From Rickettsiella sp. (GTDB lineage Bacteria > Pseudomonadota > Gammaproteobacteria > Diplorickettsiales > Diplorickettsiaceae), in NCBI GenBank assembly GCA_031119195.1, contig JAVHYG010000020.1, positions 1 to 10,442 of the forward strand: DNA of 10,442 bases. The letters run 5' to 3'. The notes under the pieces were generated by a model. The model saw only the letters and a list, made by a program, of their open reading frames with translations. It was not told the origin of the DNA and searched no databases. A program made the translations under genes and the position numbers. Shown in pieces: positions 5,274 through 10,442 of the stretch (position 1 is the stretch's first letter; each line of letters opens with the position of its first letter).

Positions 5274-7052
5274 ATGAAATATTCTCGTTTAGTTGCCAAA
5301 ATAAATAATTATTTAGCTGATAATTTCGCAGGCGTTAGTACATCTACTGATATTTTTGAACACACATTACTACATTTTCTCGGTTATAACTATGTGCCTG
5401 AAAAATGTCAATTTGGACCAGGAGAAGATGATGATAGTTTTTTTATTTACCTAAGACCACCCTATGGGATTTCTAGTGAGCAGTTTAGACATGATTTAGA
5501 AAGCATTAATCACCCAATTGTTATTGAACCAATTGAGCCAAATATAGGAGCAGGAAATTTTGTTGTTCGGTTGACTGTCCCCTATGGATTAATTGAACAA
5601 AATGATTACAGTCAATTGTTATCTAGTATGCAATATTTGTTAGATAATGCAGAAAGATATGAGTTTTATAAATATTGGGATAGGTTCATAAGAGAGGTTC
5701 AGAATGCTGCGTTAACTATCACTTTTATTGAGAACAAAATAAATCTTATTTTACTAGATTACCCTTATGTTTCTTCTGCAGAAGTTTGGAACGCTATAGT
5801 AACAAACGCCAACCGTAGTGAGAAAAAATTGAAGACTTTAAATAGAAGAGTTGCTATTGATATTCAAAATTGGCCTATGATTAATTTTTGTTGTGAAGAC
5901 GATTTAGGTGAAAGAATGGTAAGTTTTTCAAGAAGCGTGATAGTAAAATTAATTACAAATCCTACGAATTTGCAAGATTTTTTAACCTCATACAGTCAGC
6001 ATGAGTTTATTTTACCCCATAATATCCAAGCTTTTGTGAAGAAACATTTAGGTCATTCTTTTACTCGCAAAGAGGATAACACTTACCATATAAATTTTTA
6101 TTACTTTGAAAAAAAGGAGTTATTAAAGAAATTTGGAATAAAAGAGATTAGATCTTATCAAACTGATACAAGGACACACTATTATGTTTTTGATAAAGAT
6201 AACTATATCAAAACATTGTTAGCCATTAAAGAAATAGAAGGTGATAAATGCCTGGAAGAAAGATGGCATTCACTAAAATATTACTGCGATAAAGGGGATT
6301 GGTTTAACTTAGAAAAACAGTTAAATTTCTTTCTCAACTTTGAATCATACACTGGTTTGAAAATTGATTATTCTGAGCTAGTATTTCGATTATTTGAATT
6401 TGGTAAAGAAAAAATAGCGACAGCAGAACTTGCACAAATTATTTATGACGCCTTGCTTTTATTAGGTGAAAATAATGTTAATTGTACTAGAGAAGTCAAA
6501 GAAAAAGCTTATCGAATTTTATTTGAAATGACATTAATGCATCTAAATACACTCGAAATGGAACTTAATTTAAATGAAGCGGAAGTTGAAGAAAAAGAAA
6601 AATTAAAAGCTAAGCTTTTTGAATATGCCCAAAAGGCGGGTTTATCTGAAGCAAATAATTATTTAACAGAGCTTTGCGGAAAACCCTTAAGCGAGTTTCA
6701 CGCGTTTAATAATGATGTGGTGACTGCCCCAGTAGAGACAATTTCAGAAATGGCTGCTGAAATTAAAAGGCTTACTGAAGAAAATGCTAGGCTTAAGAAA
6801 GTGTTGGGTATTCAAACTGAAAATTTTGATCAAGTGGATTCATGTCAGATAATAAAACTTGATACTTCAAGTGCAAATTCTTCTTTACTGAAGCAGCAAT
6901 TGGAAGAACTTAAGAAAGAAAATAAAACGTTAAAACAACAAGAGCTGCAATTGAAATATAAGTATTATGGATTATTCAGGACCACTTCTCAAGCGATGGG
7001 TGAGAGTTCTCAAACTACTAAAAATAGTTTATCTTTTAGAAGCAATCGTTAG
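5274..7052 (+). CDS. uncharacterised 592-residue protein with C-terminal coiled coils
   Basis: I do not recognise this family. The ATG at 5274 is preferred (GGA seven bases upstream); a TTG at 5262 would add four residues. The protein is soluble in appearance, with no signal peptide or membrane segment. Residues 55-120 contain two similar blocks, FFIYLRPPYGI (56-66) and FVVRLTVPYGL (96-106), 40 residues apart, suggesting an internal duplication. The middle (about 120-480) is mixed charged and aromatic, likely helical. Heptad-like Leu/Ile patterns at about 489-513 (IKRLTEENARLKKVLG) and 537-562 (LLKQQLEELKKENKTLKQQ) predict coiled coils, and the last 25 residues are Ser/Thr-rich and polar. That build is seen in type IV secretion effectors of Legionellales, but also in many other proteins, so an effector role is only a guess. 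It is a single-gene unit, divergent from sodC and convergent with typA. Confidence 0.75.
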   Translation: MKYSRLVAKINNYLADNFAGVSTSTDIFEHTLLHFLGYNYVPEKCQFGPGEDDDSFFIYLRPPYGISSEQFRHDLESINHPIVIEPIEPNIGAGNFVVRLTVPYGLIEQNDYSQLLSSMQYLLDNAERYEFYKYWDRFIREVQNAALTITFIENKINLILLDYPYVSSAEVWNAIVTNANRSEKKLKTLNRRVAIDIQNWPMINFCCEDDLGERMVSFSRSVIVKLITNPTNLQDFLTSYSQHEFILPHNIQAFVKKHLGHSFTRKEDNTYHINFYYFEKKELLKKFGIKEIRSYQTDTRTHYYVFDKDNYIKTLLAIKEIEGDKCLEERWHSLKYYCDKGDWFNLEKQLNFFLNFESYTGLKIDYSELVFRLFEFGKEKIATAELAQIIYDALLLLGENNVNCTREVKEKAYRILFEMTLMHLNTLEMELNLNEAEVEEKEKLKAKLFEYAQKAGLSEANNYLTELCGKPLSEFHAFNNDVVTAPVETISEMAAEIKRLTEENARLKKVLGIQTENFDQVDSCQIIKLDTSSANSSLLKQQLEELKKENKTLKQQELQLKYKYYGLFRTTSQAMGESSQTTKNSLSFRSNR

Positions 7053-7055
7053 CAT

Positions 7056-7093
7056 ATATCATGCGGATGAGTTTTTATTCATCCGCATGATAT
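7056..7093. terminator. perfect 15-bp hairpin between convergent genes
   Basis: ATATCATGCGGATGA (7056-7070) and TCATCCGCATGATAT (7079-7093) are exact reverse complements around GTTTTTAT. The hairpin begins three bases after the stop of the orphan gene and faces typA, so it probably serves as a shared terminator. Neither strand has a T-tract after the stem, which is unusual for an intrinsic terminator; it may instead protect 3' ends or be a repeat unit. A second small dyad, GCCAG/CTGGC (7107-7111 with 7121-7125), lies next to the typA stop. Confidence 0.55.
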
Positions 7094-7127
7094 CTCTACA
7101 AACATCGCCAGAAACTCTACCTGGCAA

Positions 7128-8960
7128 TTAAATTTCGCGCCCTGCACGTTTGCGTTCATGTTCTTTTAAGAATTTTTTGCGCAGACGTAAATAATGAGGG
7201 GTTACTTCAAGGAGTTCATCTTCATTAAGAAATTCTAAGGCTTGTTCTAATGAAAAGATAATAGGTGGAGTCAAAATGATGTTTTCGTCTGAACCTGCAG
7301 CACGGATGTTGGTTAACTGTTTGCCTTTCACAACGTTTACGACTAAATCGTTATCTCGCGCATGAATACCTACAATCATTCCTTCATAGACATCAGTTTG
7401 AGGGCCGATTAATAACTTGCCACGTTCTTGTAAATTAAATAAAGAAAATCCTGTTGCTTTGCCTGCTTGATTAGAAATCATGACACCATTGGCTCTTTTT
7501 GCGAGCGGGCCCTTCTTAGCAAGGCCGTAATGATCAAAAACATGATGCATTAAGCCTAAGCCGGAAGTTGCTGTTAAAAATTCTGTACGAAAACCAATTA
7601 ATGCACGTGTTGGGATTTTATAGTCAAGACGAACCCGACCTTTTCCATCAGAGACCATATCTACTAAATCACCACGACGGCTCCCTAATTTTTCCATGAT
7701 GCTGCCTTGGTGCTGTTCTTCTAAATCAACCGTTAGGTTTTCATAGGGTTCTTTTAATTCGCCATCGATTTCTTTTAAAATTACTTCTGGACGCGAAACC
7801 CCTAACTCGTAGCCTTCACGCCGCATAGTCTCGATTAAAATCGATAGATGTAACTCACCACGGCCAGATACACGAAAACGGTTCGGATCGTCAGTATCAT
7901 CAACTCTCAATGCCACGTTATGTAGAAGTTCCTTATCAAGTCTTTCACGTATTTGGCGACTCGTCACGAACTTTCCATCTTGTCCCGCAAAAGGCGAATT
8001 ATTGACCTGAAAGGTCATACTCATTGTGGGTTCATCCACAGATAATGCTGGTAATGCTTCGACATTATTGGGATCGCATAGCGTGTCGGAGATATTAGGC
8101 TTATCTATACCGGTGACGGCGACAATATCGCCCGCCTCAGCTTGAGCAACTTCAGTACGTTCTAAACCATGATAACCTAATACTTGTAATATGCGAGCAG
8201 GTCGGGTATTGCCTTCTGTATCGATCAGTATCACAGGCATGTTGGTTTTGACAGTTCCTCTTTGAATGCGGCCAATACCAATCGTTCCAACATAACTAGA
8301 ATAATCAAGTGTAGAAATCTGCATCTGAAAAGATCCTTTCGGATCGACTGCAGGTGGGGGTACTTTGTCTACAATAGTTTCAAAAAGAGGTTTAAGATCA
8401 GTACTCGGTTTATTGAGATCAACCGTTGCATAGCCTTCTAGAGCAGAGGCATACACAATGGGGAAATCCAATTGTTCTTCGGTTGCTCCTAAACGATCAA
8501 AAAGATCAAAGACTTGATTGATAACCCATTCAGAGCGAGCGCTGGGCCTATCGACTTTATTGACCACAACAATTGGCTTTAGTCCTTTAGCAAACGCTTT
8601 TTGTGTTACAAAGCGGGTTTGTGGCATAGGTCCATCGACAGCATCGACTAACAATAAAACAGAATCCACCATGGATAGGATGCGCTCAACTTCACCACCA
8701 AAATCAGCATGACCAGGCGTATCGACAATATTGATACGATAAGTTTTATTAGTACGATAGTCTCGCCAATTGATAGAAGTGTTTTTGGCCAGGATGGTAA
8801 TACCACGTTCACGTTCAAGATCATTACTATCCATGATCCGCTCAACCGGCGTAGCACGACTGGAAAGCGTCCCGGATTGTTGTAAGAGCTTATCAACTAG
8901 GGTGGTTTTCCCATGGTCAACATGAGCAATAATGGCAATGTTGCGTATATTTTCGATCAT
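7128..8960 (-). CDS. typA: translational GTPase TypA/BipA
   Basis: Ribosome-associated GTPase of the EF-G/LepA class, involved in 50S assembly and in growth under stress or low temperature. The chosen start gives 610 residues (E. coli 607), beginning MIENIRNIAIIAHVDHGKTT like its homologues; the frame runs 30 codons further upstream, but that part resembles no TypA and is read as untranslated. G1 is AHVDHGKT (12-19), the switch I region holds ERGITI (51-56), G3 is DTPGH (80-84) and G4 is NKVD (134-137). The EF-Tu-like beta-barrel, EF-G-like domain (SGRGELHLSILIETMRREGYE) and the TypA-specific C-terminal domain (SNQAGKATGFSLFNLQERGK) follow. A six-residue insertion (TNKTYR region, about 70-75) precedes RINIVDTPGH compared with E. 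coli. No clear Shine-Dalgarno is seen before the chosen ATG. Confidence 0.96.
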   Translation of the reverse strand: MIENIRNIAIIAHVDHGKTTLVDKLLQQSGTLSSRATPVERIMDSNDLERERGITILAKNTSINWRDYRTNKTYRINIVDTPGHADFGGEVERILSMVDSVLLLVDAVDGPMPQTRFVTQKAFAKGLKPIVVVNKVDRPSARSEWVINQVFDLFDRLGATEEQLDFPIVYASALEGYATVDLNKPSTDLKPLFETIVDKVPPPAVDPKGSFQMQISTLDYSSYVGTIGIGRIQRGTVKTNMPVILIDTEGNTRPARILQVLGYHGLERTEVAQAEAGDIVAVTGIDKPNISDTLCDPNNVEALPALSVDEPTMSMTFQVNNSPFAGQDGKFVTSRQIRERLDKELLHNVALRVDDTDDPNRFRVSGRGELHLSILIETMRREGYELGVSRPEVILKEIDGELKEPYENLTVDLEEQHQGSIMEKLGSRRGDLVDMVSDGKGRVRLDYKIPTRALIGFRTEFLTATSGLGLMHHVFDHYGLAKKGPLAKRANGVMISNQAGKATGFSLFNLQERGKLLIGPQTDVYEGMIVGIHARDNDLVVNVVKGKQLTNIRAAGSDENIILTPPIIFSLEQALEFLNEDELLEVTPHYLRLRKKFLKEHERKRAGREI

Positions 8961-9081
8961 AGTCAGGGCAGTGCAGCATGCAGCGTTCAAAAAGAGTGCA
9001 TAATAACGCAAAGACAGCCAATTCCGCCAGTGTGTTCTACACTTAAACAATAGAGGGTACTTAATTTTACGGAGGTAAGCT

Positions 9082-9660
9082 ATGAGTCATTCGCTTTTAT
9101 TGCAATCAACGACGATGGCACAATGGCAAGCCTTGGTCAAGGATGCTGAATCAACCAGCCACTTGACCTTAAATATAGAGCTTGAAAGCTATCTGGTTTT
9201 TTTATTGAATCGGTTTAATCAACGTCCAGATATTGTTAATTGCGTATTAGCTACAGAATTTTTAACAGGATTGGAAAAAAAACCAACTGAGCAACGGGAT
9301 TGTCTGCGGGAAGTGGGTGACAAATGTTTATTGTTTGCAGGATTTTTTCCTGAACAAGCCGAGAAGAGGCGAGTTAAAATTAAGTATTTTATCGAGTTAG
9401 GTCGAACAGCTTATGTGCAAGTAGCAAGTTTATCAAAAACGCACTCCGCATCTTTGTATCACTCCTTAAGTTGTGGTTTTATTAGTCTAATGGAAATTTT
9501 ACATGCAATTCGAGGCCTCAGTGATCCGCTTAATGAATTGATGCCTTTACAAGCTTTTGAATTGTGGGTCGATGCCCATAGTCAACATGCATTAACTGTA
9601 CTACGTCGACATACTTCGGCATTAGCCATTCGTAATACATCTAATAATAAATTAATTTAA
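9082..9660 (+). CDS. conserved uncharacterised protein, 192 residues
   Basis: No function can be assigned. The text resembles a family of roughly 200-residue proteins of unknown role in gammaproteobacteria, recognised from memory by two blocks: ELESYLVFLLNRF (33-45) and LREVGDKCLLFAGFFPEQAEKRRVKIKYFIELGRTAY (about 75-111, cited by its ends only as LREVGDKC...GRTAY). It looks like an all-helical, soluble protein with no signal peptide or membrane span. The start is strongly supported by GGAGGT at 9071-9076, five bases upstream, one of the best ribosome binding sites in the window. It is divergent from typA with 121 bp between start codons, a space without a promoter I can name with confidence. 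It appears complete and its base composition resembles the housekeeping genes more than the AT-rich orphan that follows. Confidence 0.75.
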   Translation: MSHSLLLQSTTMAQWQALVKDAESTSHLTLNIELESYLVFLLNRFNQRPDIVNCVLATEFLTGLEKKPTEQRDCLREVGDKCLLFAGFFPEQAEKRRVKIKYFIELGRTAYVQVASLSKTHSASLYHSLSCGFISLMEILHAIRGLSDPLNELMPLQAFELWVDAHSQHALTVLRRHTSALAIRNTSNNKLI

Positions 9661-9672
9661 TATTTAATTTAC

Positions 9673-9701
9673 TTACTATTGCTTATGAAAAGTTTTATAA
9701 T
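9673..9701 (+). promoter_or_regulatory. possible promoter of the 228-residue orphan gene
   Basis: A perfect TATAAT at 9696-9701 lies 38 bp before the start codon. The sequence at 17-bp spacing upstream is TTACTA (9673-9678), a weak -35. The whole spacer is very AT-rich, so a chance match is possible. Confidence 0.4.
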
Positions 9702-9739
9702 TATTTATAAGTTTCTCTACGAGTAAAAAAAATAAAAAT

Positions 9740-10426
9740 ATGACTACAATAAAAAATCACAGACAATTAAAGGAATTTATCCAAAAACAAAGACTAATTG
9801 CTAGAAAAGATGATGTTTTAACTGATTTAACTAGAACGCCAGTCACTATTAATGGGGTAGATATAAGTGAAATAAAAAAAGCAGGAGGAGAGGGCAGGGA
9901 AAAGTTTGAATTAGTGTGCGATACACTTTTTAATAAAATTACTTTAGATAATGATAAAGAAAGTTATTATCGGGATTTTTTAAGTCTCTATTTGCATCAA
10001 TATGCCATTTATCATCGAGGCGTCAAGCTTATAGAGTCTCAGTTAGATAAACATTCCTACTCTATAATAAAGCCAGATTATAAAGTAAATATTTATTTTG
10101 AAGATGGAAATTTGTATATAGAGGATGAGTTTCACATCAAAGAGATGATGATACATACAGATCCACCATCAGATGTTCTTACCATAAAGCGTTCTGAGAA
10201 TGGTTCCGATTTAATTTCTGGAACAACAAAATTTAAAATATTATTACCCAAAGATAAAACTTGGGATCCTCAATTGGTTCTTTTAAATTCCAAATTGATT
10301 TGTACAGATTCCGGATTGAAAAATATTTTGGATGAACGTACATTTACTCAGAAATTTATTGATATCATTAAAGCCATTTTACATTTATCAACTTCCAGTA
10401 TAATAGCGCGTTGCGCGTTTTTTTAA
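9740..10426 (+). CDS. uncharacterised 228-residue protein, 3' end possibly altered
   Basis: I do not recognise this protein. It has a basic N-terminus (KNHRQLKEFIQKQRLIARKDD), a helical stretch with aromatic residues (ESYYRDFLSLYLHQYAIYHRG, about 74-94), a strand-rich middle (YKVNIYFEDGNLYIEDEF, 114-131) and no signal peptide or clear membrane span. No Shine-Dalgarno precedes the ATG, only A-rich sequence. The last codons (SSIIARCAFF) are written by a GC hairpin plus T-tract and overlap a promoter-like sequence, so the natural C-terminus may have been lost by frameshift or truncation and the frame now runs into regulatory DNA. The AT-rich codon use matches the 592-residue orphan. A secreted effector or a decaying gene are both possible; nothing decides between them. 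Confidence 0.55.
   Translation: MTTIKNHRQLKEFIQKQRLIARKDDVLTDLTRTPVTINGVDISEIKKAGGEGREKFELVCDTLFNKITLDNDKESYYRDFLSLYLHQYAIYHRGVKLIESQLDKHSYSIIKPDYKVNIYFEDGNLYIEDEFHIKEMMIHTDPPSDVLTIKRSENGSDLISGTTKFKILLPKDKTWDPQLVLLNSKLICTDSGLKNILDERTFTQKFIDIIKAILHLSTSSIIARCAFF
10378..10404 (+). promoter_or_regulatory. promoter-like sequence reading out of the window
   Basis: TTTACA (10378-10383, 5 of 6 to TTGACA) is followed after 15 bp by a perfect TATAAT (10399-10404), then a GC-rich AGCGCG discriminator. That combination is common at strongly expressed, growth-regulated genes. It overlaps the end of the 228-residue frame and would serve a gene beyond the window. The 15-bp spacer is short, which lowers confidence. 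Confidence 0.4.
10405..10424 (+). terminator. intrinsic terminator at the very end of the orphan gene
   Basis: CGCG (10407-10410) and CGCG (10414-10417) pair around TTG, with one G-U and one A-U pair outside them, followed directly by seven T's (10418-10424). The stop codon TAA is formed by the last T of the tract and the next two bases, so the terminator lies inside the coding frame. Confidence 0.55.
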
Positions 10427-10442
10427 GCTGCTGAAACAACTA

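Noticed and set aside
8518..8896. Short open frames on both strands inside typA
   Set aside because: They overlap the highly conserved GTPase domain in other frames and have no independent support.
9649..9670. 7-bp AT-only inverted repeat over the stop codon of the 192-residue gene (AAATTAA / TTAATTT)
   Set aside because: No G-C pairs and no T-tract; too weak to call a terminator in such AT-rich sequence.
1..10442. Insertion sequences, CRISPR arrays, tRNA or rRNA genes
   Set aside because: No transposase, regular spaced repeats, cloverleaf or rRNA-like sequence was recognised on either strand.

Overview
The window looks like chromosomal DNA from a low-GC gammaproteobacterium. The atpC-glmU junction is the usual gammaproteobacterial arrangement, and GlmU, TypA/BipA, SodC and an AmiD-type amidase all read most like gammaproteobacterial proteins. 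The AT-rich composition, the scattered housekeeping genes and the two orphan genes with no recognisable domain fit a host-associated member of the Legionellales (Coxiella/Rickettsiella/Legionella-like). That placement is an inference, not something the sequence proves.

Layout. (1) 1-1664, plus strand: the 3' end of atpC (ATP synthase epsilon), a short spacer with a hairpin over the glmU ribosome binding site, then glmU. (2) 1703-2997, minus strand: a two-gene unit with an extended -10 promoter, a 'host attachment' family protein and an AmiD-like peptidoglycan amidase lacking the usual lipoprotein signal. It converges on glmU across an AT-rich hairpin. (3) 2998-3189: a non-coding stretch packed with inverted repeats. 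(4) 3190-5108, minus strand: sodC (periplasmic Cu,Zn superoxide dismutase) followed by an amidase-signature hydrolase. (5) 5109-5273: a divergent promoter region built around a perfect 22-bp inverted repeat. (6) 5274-7052, plus strand: a 592-residue orphan protein with a coiled-coil C-terminus. (7) 7056-7093: a perfect 15-bp hairpin between convergent genes. (8) 7128-8960, minus strand: typA/bipA. (9) 9082-9660, plus strand: a conserved uncharacterised protein with a strong Shine-Dalgarno. (10) 9740-10426, plus strand: a 228-residue orphan whose last codons run through a promoter-like and a terminator-like sequence.

Functional themes are energy and envelope supply (AtpC; GlmU making UDP-GlcNAc; amidase turning over peptidoglycan), defence against oxidants (SodC) and stress-related translation (TypA). 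The accessory interest lies in the two orphan proteins, which could be secreted effectors on weak evidence, and in the unusual density of inverted repeats in the intergenic spaces. No tRNA, rRNA, insertion sequence, transposase or CRISPR array was recognised.
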